Made by a program: the position numbers and the translations under genes. A DNA stretch of 64,000 nucleotides, taken from contig JANTQA010000036.1 in NCBI GenBank assembly GCA_027625915.1, forward strand, positions 2,475,501-2,539,500. The letters are read 5' to 3'. Positions 46,601 through 59,195 of this stretch are shown piece by piece. The notes beneath the pieces were generated by a model that saw only the letters and a program-made list of their open reading frames with translations, did no database searches and was not told the origin of the DNA. Numbering within the stretch: the stretch's first letter is position 1; every line of letters begins with the position of its first letter. This DNA is from Anaeramoeba flamelloides. Taxonomy: Eukaryota; Metamonada; Anaeramoebidae.

Positions 46601-49052
46601 TACCAGTCATTAATAGGTATTATCAGTAATTTCTATGATGGAATAATAAAACAATAATTTGAAATAAAGACCTTATTTTGATTTAAAAGATCAAGTGGGA
46701 TAAGAAAATAAAATTAAAAAATCAAAAGATATTCCTAGATTTTTTCAGATTTAATAAATTTCTTTGATGTAATTTATGTTACATATTTTATTTTACGCAA
46801 TTTATTTTAAGTCAAAGATATTAAGTAATTTCTGTATTGAAAATACAATTTTTTGGATAATAATTTTTTTTTTCACTATTAGAGTCTTAAATGAATATGT
46901 GTGAACTAAAACGAAATTAAAAGTAATAATCCATTTTTGAAAACCCATAAACCGAGAAATCTGTGAGAAATAATATATTTTAAGGAAGTAATTACATTTT
47001 ACCATTTTGAAAAATTTTAATTGTTTGAACATTACTGAAATATATATATATATATTGAGTGCCTTCACAATATTGAAACTTTGATACCAAAACAACATTT
47101 ACTACTTTAATTATAGTAAGAACCAAAGTAATTCAGAGTTGAATCGTTAATTTTTCAATTTTTTGATCGATTTTTTGAAAATTTTTGATTTTATTAAATT
47201 TGGTTTTGGCTCTAGAAATTTGTTTAACGGAATGTGTGAAATTAATCAAACAGTAAACTAAAAAAAATATACCAGAAAAGGGGTGTATTTGAAACAAATA
47301 TTTTCTTTTAGAAGACCAAAGCTCATAAGGTCACCTCTCCAAATAAATTTGTTGAAATCAAAAATGAAAAAAGAAAAAATCAATAAAAATCAAATTTTAG
47401 AAGATTGGTTTTATTTTTCTTAATTTGTGATGAATCCCAGTAATTTATAACCTTGAATTTCTTACCCCGTTTCTATTTATTAAGATTTTACAAAACAATT
47501 TTTTTACAAATTTATTTTCAAAATTCTTTTTTCAAATATTTTCTTCAAACAAAAATCAAAATAAAGAATACTGTATCAAAAAAATAAAATAAAGGGGTTG
47601 AATTCTCGGAACCTAATAACAATTACAAAAGATTCAACCCAAAAAAAAGTAAAATTTAGAAAAAATTTCAATCAGATTCTGAATTATTTTTAGTTCTCAA
47701 TTTTATTATCAAAATAAAGAATTATCAAATCAAACAAATTGGCACAATAAATCTTTATTTCTGAAGATGCATTAAATAGACATCTCTATTTTCTAAACTC
47801 AATTAAGAATTAGATAAATGGAAATGAAAATAGGGTTCTAAAATCCATTTTAGAAATGAAAAGTAATTTGTTTCTCTAAAATTTTCCCAACAAAAGTATT
47901 TCCATGAAGAATTAAAAACAAAATCAAATTAAGAATGGGTAATTGTGCCAAATTTTACAGATAAGATCAAGAAATAGATGATTTGTATTTATTTTTTTTT
48001 TGATCAATTTTTTCATTTATTAGATTGTCATTTTTTTGTTGGGTATGAAAATATATTATACTCGGATATATTCCAACTCTGTATTTATTAAAATATCGAT
48101 ATATTTGGTTAAAGAAATGATTTGAAAAAATCATTTTCGAATAAATGATGGCACTCAAAATTTGAAAAATGTACTTACCTCCTTAATAAAAAACATTTCA
48201 AGAGATAAGAAAATATTTTTGGATTAGCACACTATAATGAATAACACATTATTTTTTTTTATCGTTTCCCAATATAAAAAGAAGTCTTAATGAATACAAG
48301 AAATTCGATAAAAAATGATGTGTATTAATAAATTACGATACGAATTAAGAGAAGACACAGAAATTGAAATCACAAAAACCAAAAACTATTATTTTATTGT
48401 TTATTTTTAATTTTTGAATTAAAACACTTTATTGATTGTTTGATTTTTTTATCTTTTTATCTAAAAAATATCATCTATTTTGGAATTTCTGTTCAGGAAT
48501 TCATTTTCTGTCATTTCTGTTCCGTAATTCATATTCAGTAAAAATATTACTTAAAAGATGAATGATCTTGAAAATACAAAAAAAAATCTTTATATTTTGA
48601 AATTTCATTCCATAATTCATTCTCGGCAAACAGATGACACAAAAACCCTTATAATTTAAAATAATTAGATCTTTTTTCAGCCAATATTTATTTGATCCCT
48701 TTGGATTGTTGACAAACAATTCACTTGAAAGTGCATTCCAAATCTCAAAGGTTGTTAATATAATTATTAATGAAAATAAAATTTGGAGTCTTGGATGACT
48801 GTGGTTGTCATAATTTGGTCTTTTAGAAGAGCAAAGACTAATCAAAAAAAAAAAAAAAAAGAAAAGTATTTGCTATTTGAAACTGTGTTGAAATGTTTGT
48901 GTACTTGACAAAAATTGGAACCAAACCCAACAAAAGCGTTTGAAATGTGAATTTATTTTTTTATGAACAAGCAAGATTGTTTTTTTATTTATTTTTTCTT
49001 TACAAAAATAAAACGATACTAAAAATGCTGAGTTTGTATTATTAAGGATCAC
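43687..49052. other. gene-free 5.4-kb stretch
   Basis: Nothing convincing on either strand. There are TA microsatellites at 44637-44660 and 47041-47055, a minus-strand frame at 48501-48845 that is discussed as a doubtful transposase relic, and a slightly GC-richer block at 45160-45300 ending in CCCCCCACACACACA. The rest is AT-rich sequence with homopolymer runs. Confidence 0.6.
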
Positions 49053-49464
49053 TTAAAAGTCCTCAAAATTTTTTGGTAAAAAAAAGGAAGAAGTCGAGCT
49101 TTGTGTTTCGGTTTGAGATTCAAGTAAGGATCTTTCTCTCCTTAATTTTTTAATTATTAGAGTCAAAGCATCAGGGTTTACTCCTTGCTCCAATAAGGAA
49201 ACAACAAGTGAGAGGGTTTCTTCATCAAGGCCAGTTTCTAGAATATTTGACATTTCATTGAGTACTTTTTTGGTGCAATGTTTTCAGGTTGTGTTATTAT
49301 ACAAAAAAAAAAAAAAAAAAAAATAAAAAAGAACAAAAGAATAAGAGGTAAAAAGATAAAAAAAAAAACAGAAGAAAGAGTAGTGAACAGGAAAGTTAAT
49401 GCAAACTTTTTAAAGATTTATTTTTTTTTTCATTTGGGTTGTTTTTGCTCGAGCGTCTTGACAT
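49053..49464 (-). CDS. MZT1: mitotic-spindle organizing protein 1 (MOZART1)
   Basis: Two exons on the minus strand, 49464-49407 and 49264-49053, are joined by a 142-bp T-rich intron (GTTTGC...AAAAAG) that splits one codon; the product has 89 residues. The second exon carries the MOZART1 core LNEMSNILETGLDEETLSLV followed by SLLEQGVNPDALTLIIKKLR, matching the family's ILNTGLDMETL and CEQGINPEALSSVIKEL. The Ser/Thr-rich tail after residue 65 is extra. The first exon (MSRRSSKNNPNEKKNKSLK) is an inference from an ATG, a fitting donor and the correct phase; a start at the Met of EMSNILE (49253) would remove a conserved helix turn, so the spliced form is preferred. MOZART1 is a tiny subunit that binds the N-terminal region of GCP proteins and helps recruit and activate the gamma-tubulin complex at microtubule-organising centres. 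Confidence 0.85.
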
Positions 49465-50482
49465 TTTGAAAATAATATAAAGTAAAGAGAAGAAAAATTT
49501 TACAAAAATGAAAATTGCTTATCCTTCATCCAATTATTGGAGTTTTGTTTGAAAGTTAAGCGAGTAATTGTAGTGTATTTGTATTAATTGATTTTTTTTG
49601 AAAGAGTTTCAACAATGAAAAACAAAACAAGATTTTTTGATCTTTATTTTGATAATAAAAACTTTTTACAAGTTCTCTTATGTAAAAAATTGTTAGAATT
49701 TGATTGTGTTTTTATAAATATGATTCACAGATTCCAAAGATCGTATGATTAAGAAGGTATTATTCAAATTAAAAACTAAATTGGATAAAATTTCAATAAT
49801 TTTTGTTTTTTTAGACTCCATACCTTATTTCATTTAGGCTAGTTATTCAACCCAAAACAAAAAAACATTATTACAAATCTCAAGTCATAACAGTACCCAT
49901 TTAAAACACTATTTAAGTTAACTTAATTGAGATATTTCAAAAATCGAAAGATATTAATCTCCGAATAATTAATGGGATAAAATTTTCACTTTGTTTTCAT
50001 GATTTCTTTTTTTTTTTTTTCAACTACTAAACACCAAAGTCATAAATTAAAAATTTGAGTTCTCTATTTATTTATATGGACTATTTATATAAAGGGTTGT
50101 TTTTGGTAAGCTAACAACACCAAATAAAATACATTTATAGAATTGAAACCAAAAATCTGTTGAAATTTTATCCAACATAAATTTCTTCACTGAAAAATAA
50201 TTTCAAATCTCCACATTAAGAAGTAGAAAAATAAAAGACTGTTGTATTACAATTATACAATTTCAAAATGCGAATTTATTCCTTAAAACTTCAGAAAAAC
50301 ATCAAGATAGAATAAAATACAAATACAATCTTGAGAGAAACGAAAGTCGACAAAAAGGGTGCAAAAATATGACAACAGGTTAAAATTGAAACAATTCCTT
50401 CTTCAAGTGAGTCGAAAAAATCATTTTTTTTATTTTGTGTGAAAAGCTTTTTGAACCAAAAACAAAAAATTTAGAATTAACG
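49465..50482. other. intergenic region between MZT1 and the coiled-coil gene
   Basis: About 1 kb between two divergently transcribed genes, so both promoters should lie here. It is AT-rich with T-runs and no recognisable element or RNA gene. Confidence 0.5.
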
Positions 50483-52087
50483 ATGAGCAATTCAACTGAA
50501 ATTCCAGAAGAAGAATCTCAAGAAGTTGAATCAGAATTAGAAAAGAAGAAAGAAATTTTAACCTTTGCAATGAAGCAAATCAAAAACAAAGATAAGGAAA
50601 TTTTGAAACTGAAAGAAGAGCTTGAAAAAAAGCAAAAAGAGCTTGGGTCAACAAAAAAACAACAAGAAGAAGTGGATCAAACAAATAATAAAAACAACAA
50701 CGGAGGAGAAATTAATAAAGAACAATTTCTTGAATTAAAAAAAGAGAACGACAAGTTATTCCAATTCATCGAGCAATTAAAAACAGAAAATGAAAATGGA
50801 GAAGAAAAAAGAAAAAAAATCGAAAAGAAATTTGAGTTACAATTGCAAAACTCAGAGTCTGAAATCAAAAATTTACGATCAGAACGCGAAAATTATTCCA
50901 AATTGCTTCAAAAGGAGTTTGAAAAAACACAAAACATTTTTTATAATTATGATAATAACAAAAAAGAGAAAGAATTAAAAAAAGAAATAGAAATAGTAAA
51001 AGAAAAAGAAAAAGAAAAAGAAAAAGAAATCAAAAAAGAAACAAACCAAATTGGCCAAGAGAAATATGACGAATTACAGAATGAAAGAGACAATTTAAAT
51101 AAAAAATTAAAAGAAACAAAAGATACCTTAAAGGAAACCAATGAAGAATTGGAAAAAGAAAAAGAGGGAAAAAAAAAATTAAACAAAAAACTTCAAGACT
51201 TGAAAAAAGCATCTGAATCGAGTTCACAGCAATTACAAAACACCACAGTCAACAATTCACAATTAACCGAAAAAAATGAATCATTAGAAAAGGCAAAAAA
51301 ACAGATTGAAAAGAAAGTGAAAATTTTAGAAAAGAAAATTAAGCAATTAGAAAACAAAATTGAGTCTTTAAATAAAGTCAACCAAGATCCAAATAATAAT
51401 AAAAAGAAAAACAGCAAGAAATTAAATAATTTGCAAACGCTATTAGAAAAGAAAAATAATGAATTGGAATCAACCAAAAAGAAAAATTCAAAATTAGAAA
51501 GCGAGATTAAAAAATTTCATGCAACTATAAAAAATTTAAAAAAAAAAAAAAGGCCGGTCACCCCTCAAAAGGGTAAAAAAACAATCCAAAGCCAAAATGA
51601 AATTGTATTAGAAAAAAAAGTCCAAGAATTATCAGAGGAAATTCATAAATTAAATAGCGAAATGAATTATTTAAAAAAAAAAAAGCAATTAAAGAAACCT
51701 AATGAAACAAATGAAACGAATGGAACAAATGAAACGAATGGAACACAAATTCATCAAAATATAGAAAAAAATGATTTAATGAATAAAATGTTAAAAGATT
51801 TGAAAAAAACAAAATTTTTACTTGAAAAATCAAAAGATAAAAATTCGAATTTAGCTATGAAAATACAAAAGTTAGAAAATGAGAAAACAGAATCATTAAA
51901 TGAAATTAATAAACTTAGACAACTCACTGAAAATTATCAAAGAATCGAAGAAATTATTTTAAAAAGTCTCATACTAAACCCAATCACTAGTGGATCTTCA
52001 ACCGCTCTTGGTATTTTTAGTGATGTAATTAAAAATAAAAATCAAAATAAGAAGAAGGAAAATGTTGAAAATGTTAACAATAATTAA
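50483..52087 (+). CDS. long coiled-coil protein of unknown function
   Basis: One exon from ATG at 50483 (MSNSTEIPEEESQEVE) to TAA at 52085-52087 gives 534 residues. Upstream in-frame codons exist, but this is the first ATG. From about residue 20 to 495 the protein is almost entirely Glu/Lys/Leu/Asn heptad-type sequence predicted to be coiled coil, with a KEKEKEKE run near 175-195 and a degenerate NETNETNGTNETNGT repeat near 415. The last 50 residues (EEIILKSLILNPITSGSSTA, then LGIFSDVIKN) are not coiled coil and could be a small C-terminal domain. No GRIP, kinesin or SMC head is seen. Similar proteins serve as tethers or cytoskeletal linkers, but I do not assign a role. Confidence 0.8.
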   Translation: MSNSTEIPEEESQEVESELEKKKEILTFAMKQIKNKDKEILKLKEELEKKQKELGSTKKQQEEVDQTNNKNNNGGEINKEQFLELKKENDKLFQFIEQLKTENENGEEKRKKIEKKFELQLQNSESEIKNLRSERENYSKLLQKEFEKTQNIFYNYDNNKKEKELKKEIEIVKEKEKEKEKEIKKETNQIGQEKYDELQNERDNLNKKLKETKDTLKETNEELEKEKEGKKKLNKKLQDLKKASESSSQQLQNTTVNNSQLTEKNESLEKAKKQIEKKVKILEKKIKQLENKIESLNKVNQDPNNNKKKNSKKLNNLQTLLEKKNNELESTKKKNSKLESEIKKFHATIKNLKKKKRPVTPQKGKKTIQSQNEIVLEKKVQELSEEIHKLNSEMNYLKKKKQLKKPNETNETNGTNETNGTQIHQNIEKNDLMNKMLKDLKKTKFLLEKSKDKNSNLAMKIQKLENEKTESLNEINKLRQLTENYQRIEEIILKSLILNPITSGSSTALGIFSDVIKNKNQNKKKENVENVNNN

Positions 52088-52193
52088 TTGAAATCTAAAA
52101 ATGAAAAAGTGAAAAATTATTCAAAATTAAAAACACATAATTCCAGTATTTTATTTTTTTATTTTTTTTATACTTTTCCTAAAGATTTTATTC

Positions 52194-52240
52194 TTATATA
52201 TATATGTATTTATGTGTGTGCGTGCGTGCGTGTGTGTGTC
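52194..52240. repeat. TA/TG microsatellite
   Basis: TATATATATGTATTTATGTG runs into TGCGTGCGTGCGTGTGTGTG. It lies about 110 bp after the stop of the coiled-coil gene, probably in or near its 3' UTR. Stretches this rich in G are rare in the non-coding part of this window. Confidence 0.85.
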
Positions 52241-54869
52241 TTAGAACACAATTTCATCATTATTGTAATATTTTCCCTTTCTTTATTTTTGACCAATAAT
52301 CACACGATCTGACTCCAAATGAAATGCTTGAAGCGTTTCAATCCAAATTATTTTCGAAAACTCCCTTTTATTTTAAAAAAATTTTAATAACAACAATAAT
52401 TTATGTTCGTAAATTTGGATCCAAAAATGATCAGTTTCAAAAACAAGATTTTTATTATTTGAAGAGTTCTAAACGAAATACGGATAATTTTTGTGAAACA
52501 AACATAAAACATTCTCAAAAAATGTCTGTTATACCCCCTTGTGAATCTACTATTTTGACAATCGGTTTTTGAAATAATTAAACCAATTAATGCAAGTTTT
52601 ACACTCTATACATACATGATTAAGGAAAACAAAACTAATTTAAGGATTTCAAGTTACTATTCATACGAAGCTATGATTAATACTAAAATCAGTTATTTTC
52701 GGTCTTTTTTTATTTTTTGATACTATTTAGAGTTATTCAATATTTATGAGCATATTTTTTTTATTTAGAGCCGAGTTAAACCATTCATCTATGTACTAAA
52801 TCAATTTTTTTCAAGTCGTCAAAATGTTTTAAGGGGATCGAAATTCTGATTTAGTTTTTTTATTAAAGGTAATAGAGTACTTATTTTTACAATTTTAAAA
52901 CCTAAGAAAAAAAAACATTTATCCAACTTTAGAGAAAAAAGTTATCTTTTTTAAAAGAATTTATTTTAAACAATGAGTGTTTCAATAAAAAAATCGTGAT
53001 CCTTATAGTTTGATGAATTTTTGAAAAACAAGAAAAATTTGCCAATCATTTTTATTTTTTTCGAAATCTCATTTTTATTAATTTCTTAGTTTTTCTGAAC
53101 AAAATAACCTTGGAGTTTTAATATTATTTTAAAATACCAGAAAAATAAAACAAATATTGAATCTTTGAAGATCAGAAAAAATTGATGATTTTATTTACAA
53201 AGAATTTATAAATATTTCAAAATTTAGAGGATTATATTATATTTTTTAATTCTTCAAATATTCAAAGTATAAACAAGGAATTTTCATTATTTAAAATAGG
53301 GTCTTTGAGAATTTCTATTAGTTTATAATTATTATTAGAATTATTTATTTGGATTTGTTTTATTGGTTTGGAAATATTTAAAAACAACTGAAAAATAATT
53401 GTAAAGTCTATTTTGATACATTTAATCTTTGTGTTGTTCTAAAACTACTAAAATAAAGTTACATTATTGATATATTATTTATTAAAAATTAATAAAATTA
53501 AAAAGTATTTCTTTTTGGTTATAGGTTTAATTTCGAAGCTTTCAATAAAGTATTTTTTTAATTTAATGGATTTTTTTTTTTTTTTTTTTGTTGATTTTTT
53601 TGTTCAAATAAAAAGAAATAATTGAGTTGAATAGTTCTTTGAATAAAAAAAATGTTTTTAAAAGTTTAAAATAATTTTAGTAAATTTTTTTGTAATTTAG
53701 AAGATTTTTTATTCTGGATTATTTCCAAACACAATAGTTTCATTTTTGTATGTATATTTTTGGACATTTTCTATTCAAAGAAAATAAGATTTCTTTCTTC
53801 TTTCAAAGAAAAATATTTTTTTTTTAAATATTTAGATTAAGGTTGGATTTTGAAATTTCTAAACGAGAAAAATCGATCAAAAATTTTTAAAAAAATAATT
53901 CATTTCTGAAAATAGACTTGACAAGTATTGAGTAAGGTCTTGTACTACCCAGACTTTTAGATTATTTTTATTTATTTTAATATGAAGTAAATTATTTTGA
54001 AAGTCTTATTAAATACAATAGAACATTTTTTTTTGGTTTAATAATCTCTTATCACTCAAAAAAATATCTTTTTATTAAGGTTGTCACAATTAACATTCTT
54101 CAAACCAATACATTGTACATAGTACCTTAATACATATTGAGTTTTTTCCATGCACTCACGATTTTAATTCAGACTAGATATTAATGATAATTTCTGAACT
54201 ACTTAACACTTATAAAAAACTTTTTTATAAAATCTATATAAGATTTTTATAACAATATTTCCCTTAATATGATGACTTTTCAATATTTTTTTTAAAAAAT
54301 ATTATCATAACGGGCTTATAACATGTTAACAATTTTCTAGCCTATTTTATAACAAATATTTATGTTATAAAAGTTTTTATTATAAAATTTTATAACATAT
54401 GAGATGATTATAACACCATTACAACATGTTTAAAACATGTTTTAAAAAACTAATTATATTAGAGTTATGTACGAGAAATGAATTTTAATCAAAATATACT
54501 ATTTTTCTAATTTTCTACAATTAAAACAAAATTATTTAGTTACAAGACCATTTATACAATCTTGAGTTCATTGACTTTAAGACATTCTAAAATACAAAAA
54601 ATGATTAGTAAAAGACTCCAATCTCTCTTTGATTTCTTTCAACTTTATAAAAAATATATTGGTCAATTTTATCAAGTTTACTCATCTTTCTAATGAAAAT
54701 TTAAAAACTTCCAAATTATATTGTATTCCTCCAATAACCATTTGAAATCAGATATTACTCGTTAACTATACTTTTGTAACTGATTTAAAATTATTGGAAT
54801 TTATTTTATTTTAAAAATAATTAATTATCAAAAAAATGAGTTAGAGAAACAAGTCTGAATAATTTAAAC

Positions 54870-55440
54870 TCCATTTCACTCTAAATGTATATAACCAGAA
54901 TGAAAAATTCATTTTATTAAGAATAAGTCAACCTAAGATTTTTTTAAAAAAAGAGAAATTGAAAAATTAAGATTATAGTTGATAATTATAATAGAAATAC
55001 CTGAAAAAAGTATAAATGCCGAAAAAAAATAAAATTTTAAAAAAATTTTTAGTTACATTTTAATTGGAACAACTTCGTTCAAAATTTCTCAATTTCTTTA
55101 GAAAAATTACAATTAAAGATATAAGATTTTTAAGCGGTTTTAAGTTGAATTAATGTCTTTTTAAAGCATTAAATTTAAAATTCAAGTTATTTTGGAATTT
55201 AAAATATTTTTTTTTCAAATTATCTTTTTGAAAGAAAAAAGTAAAAAAGAAAATAAAAAAAAAAAAAAAAACAAGAAAAAAATCAATTTTACAAAATTAT
55301 AAAAAAAGAAATGATCTTCAATTAAAAAAATTTTTTTTGGAATAATATTCGATAAAAATCATATATTTATGTTCTAATAATCCAATAAAACTGAGAACCA
55401 TTTGAAACAAAAAGAATTTACTCTATTTATACTTCTTTTT
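54870..55440. repeat. diverged family F-like repeat, copy 2
   Basis: Shares with 59611-60266 the words ACTCCATTTCACTC, then AACCTAAGATTTTTTT-type and a block around CTTCGTTCAAAATTTCTCAATTTCTTTAGA, which corresponds to CTTTTCGTCAAAAGATCTTG and AATTTCTTTAGATAATT in the other copy. Ends are not clear. It is followed closely by the next copy at 55597. Confidence 0.4.
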
Positions 55441-55596
55441 CTGCCAACATTTTTGATTTTTTATTATTTCTAAAATCTGGATCAAAGACAAATAATATAT
55501 AAAATTTATAAGCACACAAATATCATTATATATATATTATTTTCGAATTGATAAATTTTGGTTCAATAAAAGTTGATTAGGTGTATATCAACTTTG

Positions 55597-56151
55597 TTTC
55601 AGTGTAAAGTGTATCTAAAAGAAACAGTTTTTATTTTCTGATTATCATTTATTTTATATAATTGACTTTTGAAGAACAAATAAGAAATAAATATAATATT
55701 AAACTATAGGTTAGTTGATATTTGCATGAAATAAATTTGGTCAATCAACATATTTTATTAAAAATTGAAAAAATCAAATTCTTATTGAATAATTGAGGAA
55801 AACAACAATTTACATATTTAACTCCAATTAAAGATTCAATTAAACTTCCAATATAAATCAATACAATTTTTCTTGAATTATTTTCACTTTTTGAAAATAT
55901 TAGAATAACATTTTTTTTTTTACCTATAACTATCGATCTTCTAATATTAAAAATATTCTAAATCAATTACATATATAAAAAAAAAACTAAAAATCGAAAA
56001 AAAAAAAAACAAGAAATAAAAACAAAAATGTGAAAAAATGATTTCACTGATTTGAAAATTTTCAAAATAAATATTACTTCTAATTTGCACCCAAAACTCT
56101 TTAAGAATATATATTTTAATTTATTAATTACAACTGAATCTTTGGTTGGAA
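55597..56151 (+). repeat. MITE-like element, family F, copy 3
   Basis: Aligned with 21659-22342: TTTCAGTG at the left edge, then TTATTTTATATAATTGACTT, AACATATTTTATTAAAAATT, ACAACAATTTACATATTTAA, ATGATTTCACTGATTTGAAA, and a right end AACTGAATCTTTGGTTGGAA that corresponds to AACTGGGCCCCTTTGACTGA. The GGGCCC core of the ends has mutated, so this copy is older. Confidence 0.6.
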
Positions 56152-57593
56152 AATATTGTAAAAAAAAACATAAAATATCTATCTGGGACTAAAAACTCAT
56201 CTAAAATAAATAATAAAAAAGTTTAACTTCCACACTAATCATAATTTTACACCAACTTTAATAACTTTTCACCTCAAAAATATATATCTTATCACCTTAA
56301 ATTATTGATTAAATATTGAAAGTTTCGAGTTCGTATTCTAAAAAAATGAATAAAAAAAAAATCATGGGTAAATCTGAAAATTTTTGAAAAGTATTCAGAT
56401 TTTGTGTACTATAGGGATGGAAAGACAAGCTTCTAACCAAAACAAATTTTTTTAAAGAAGACTAATTAAAGAAAAGTAATAATATTGTATTTTTTTTATA
56501 AAATTGTTAAGAATTTCAAGTCACAAGCGATTGCTCAAAAAATTTACCGAATTTGGAAACAAAATAAGATAAATTAAAACTCAATTATTTTTTCTTATAT
56601 TGCGACTAGTTCTATCTAAATTTATTTTGAATATATTTGTACACTGGTACTGAAACATTTTGTGATTAGAAAATAATTTGGTTAAACCCAGACATGATGA
56701 AAGTTTGATTTCCGAACCTTTTAAAGGCAAATTGCTGATTAAGTTATAGCCAATACAAAATCTCAAAATTTTCAAAAAAATCTCAAAATATAAATTTCAA
56801 CAAGAACTCTTTGCTCACGATCATTTAAGTTGATAAATATACAGTTAATCATATAATTAATATGAACAGACTCCAAAAGTTGGAAAACCCCATATTTATA
56901 TTTAACAACAAACTAAAGTTTTTAAATCCAATAACACTAATTTCAAAACAGATCACGAAAAGAAGAATTTCCAAAACCAACAAATTTTACCAACTTTATT
57001 TACACTTAGTCCAATAAAAAGATTTTTCCATTTTATTTTATAAAGTAAAAAAAATATTCACAAAATTTAATTTATCGAAAATTTAAAAGTATAATTTGAA
57101 TTTATCAGATGGATCTATCTTGATTTTTTCAAAATAGCAGTTCAATGGCAATCAATTAAAATTCAAACTTGTTTCTTTGAAGAGAAATATTCTTATGATT
57201 TGAAAAGGAATATATCTGAAAAAAATTTGATATGTTTGTTAGTAAAAAGAAAAAAAGAATAAACTTGATAAATTAAAATAAACAAGATCTTTGAAACAAA
57301 AACAGAAATCAAAAGAAGGGACAAAGGAAATCATTCTATACAATTTCCAAATCTTGTAATTTCAACGATTATCACTTAATGTAAAATTTCAAATCCAGAA
57401 ACCAAATTTCATGAAAAAAAATTTCAAAATAATTTTTTTTTTCAAAATATGTTGTTTCCACGTTTCAAAATAATTTTTTCTTTTTTTCTTTTAAAGAAAT
57501 TTCCAACAAGATGAGATTCATTAATTTTAAACACTCAACTTTTATTATTAACTAATTTAATAACAACAACAACTTATAACTTTATTTCTTCTT

Positions 57594-58296
57594 ATGGGTA
57601 ATTGGTTTTCAAAAGCACTTTCAGGAATTCTTCGAACAAAAAAAGATTGCAAAATCTTAATTCTTGGTTTGGACGCAGCTGGTAAAACAACACTTCTTTA
57701 CAATCTTAAATTGGGAGAAGTTATCAAAACAATTCCAACCATTGGATTCAATGTTGAAAAATTGGAATACAAAAACTTAAATTTCACTTGTTGGGATGTA
57801 AATACCTTTTTTTTCTTTCAATCTTTCTTCTTTTTCATTTGCTATTTCCGATTTAAAACTAAACAATTTTCGAGATCTTAACCTTTTTATTCATATTCTG
57901 ATCCTTCTTTTGTTTTGTTTTGTTTTGTTTTCTTGTTATTATTAGATTGGTGGTCAAGAAAAAATCAGACAATTATGGAGATACTATTACCAAAATTCTG
58001 ATGCTTTAATTTATTTAATCGACTCAAATGATCGAGACAAAAAAAGAATCAATGAGGCACATGACGAGTTATGGAAAATGCTCAGTGTAGATGAGCTTAA
58101 AGGGATCCCTTTTTTGATTTATGCAAACAAACAAGATCTTCCTCAATCAATGGATGCTATTGAAATAAGTAAAAAATTAAATCTTTCAACAATTAGAGAT
58201 CGGAAATGGTATATCCAACCATGTACTGCAACAACTGGAGAAGGTATTTATGAAGGCTTGGAATGGTTAAATAATGTATTAACATCAAAAAATTAA
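57594..58296 (+). CDS. ADP-ribosylation factor (Arf) GTPase
   Basis: Two exons, 57594-57797 and 57946-58296, joined in phase 0 by a 148-bp intron (GTAAAT...TATTAG) placed exactly before IGGQ, give 184 residues, close to the 181 of Arf1. All GTPase motifs are intact: GLDAAGKT (25-32), PTIGF (48-52), WDIGGQ (67-72), NKQD (near 127) and CTATTG (near 159). MGNWFSKAL at the start gives the Gly2 for N-myristoylation and an amphipathic helix, as in true Arfs rather than most Arl proteins. Arf recruits coat proteins and lipid enzymes to Golgi and endosomal membranes and is switched on by Sec7-domain exchange factors. Sequence is closest in pattern to class I Arf; a close Arl cannot be excluded. Confidence 0.95.
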
Positions 58297-59047
58297 TGAT
58301 CTCGAAACCATTTTGGATTTTTGTTAGTTTGGTTTGATCAAATTTGAATAAAATTCGTTTTATTTGAATCTGAAAACCATAATCAGAAATCTTCATATAT
58401 TTTTATGTTTTTTTTTTTGTTAGTTTGAATTAATTCATATACTTTTTACATATGCTTTGTTTGATTAAAACAAACAAAAATCAATTTTTTGTTTAATACC
58501 TCTCGAAATATAATTTTTGATAATAAAAACCCCAATTAATTTTTATGTCTTTGGATTTTTGTTTTCTTAATGACGACATTTTTAGGAAAAAACCGGAAAG
58601 AGATCTAAAAACACCCTTGAAAGAGTTCTATAATCTCATTTAATTTTATACACTCTGAATTTCTTCAACAACAAAAAATACGACATTTATAACAAATCCA
58701 ACATTTTTCAAAATTACCCTTTTAATCCTCTGAGATCCATACAAAATTGGATTTGAATCTTTTATAATTTTCCTTTTAAATTTATAAACATAAAACATTT
58801 CCCCATCTGTTCTAAATATTTTTAACAGTTACTTTTACAAACCAAAAAGTTATTAAATTTTGAATTTGTACTTGAAAATCCTTCAAGTCATTTTTGATTA
58901 AAATTTTCATTTAAAAATTGTTTAAAATCATTATTTTTGATAATTTTAATTTTGAAAATAATATTTTTTAGTCCAATTTCTAAATAATAAAAATACTTTT
59001 TGAGAATGAAAATAAAAAAGAACAATAAATAAACACACATGCACACT

Positions 59048-59195
59048 TTATTGAGGAAAAATAGTTCTCAAGGGATATGGATTAACATATATTTGCCTAT
59101 TATCCTAACATAGTATATAAAAGAGATATGTTATTTGGTGTGGTATAGTCCAAATGGGTATAAAAATCTTATATAATTATTATTCCTCAATAAAT
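59048..59195. repeat. short inverted-repeat element with TTTATTGAGGAA ends
   Basis: TTTATTGAGGAAAAATAG on the left and TTATTCCTCAATAAA on the right face each other across about 148 bp; the interior has GGATATGGATTAACATATAT and other GC-richer words but little further pairing. One copy seen. Probably a small non-autonomous transposon. Confidence 0.5.

Larger units (their letters stand above)
52088..57593. other. gene-free 5.5-kb stretch
   Basis: Begins with the coiled-coil gene's 3' region, including a TA/TG microsatellite (52194-52240). A frame at 52324-52572 looks faintly protein-like but has no recognisable family. Around 54190-54430 TTATAA-rich inverted words (TTATAAAATCTATATAAG, CTTATAACATGTTAAC) form imperfect palindromes. 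Two diverged family F elements occupy about 54870-55440 and 55597-56151. The remainder is unremarkable. Confidence 0.6.

Noticed and set aside
46802-47098. Minus-strand 98-codon frame rich in Ile, Phe and Lys
   Set aside because: Codon content is what AT-rich non-coding DNA gives by chance; includes a translated TA microsatellite.
48501-48845. Minus-strand 114-codon frame
   Set aside because: Composition is mixed with hydrophobic AT-noise and no family is recognised; kept only as a weak lead for a transposase relic.
52324-52572. Plus-strand 82-codon frame after the coiled-coil gene
   Set aside because: Parts look protein-like, but there is no recognisable domain, it is preceded at once by a stop, and no partner exon was found.
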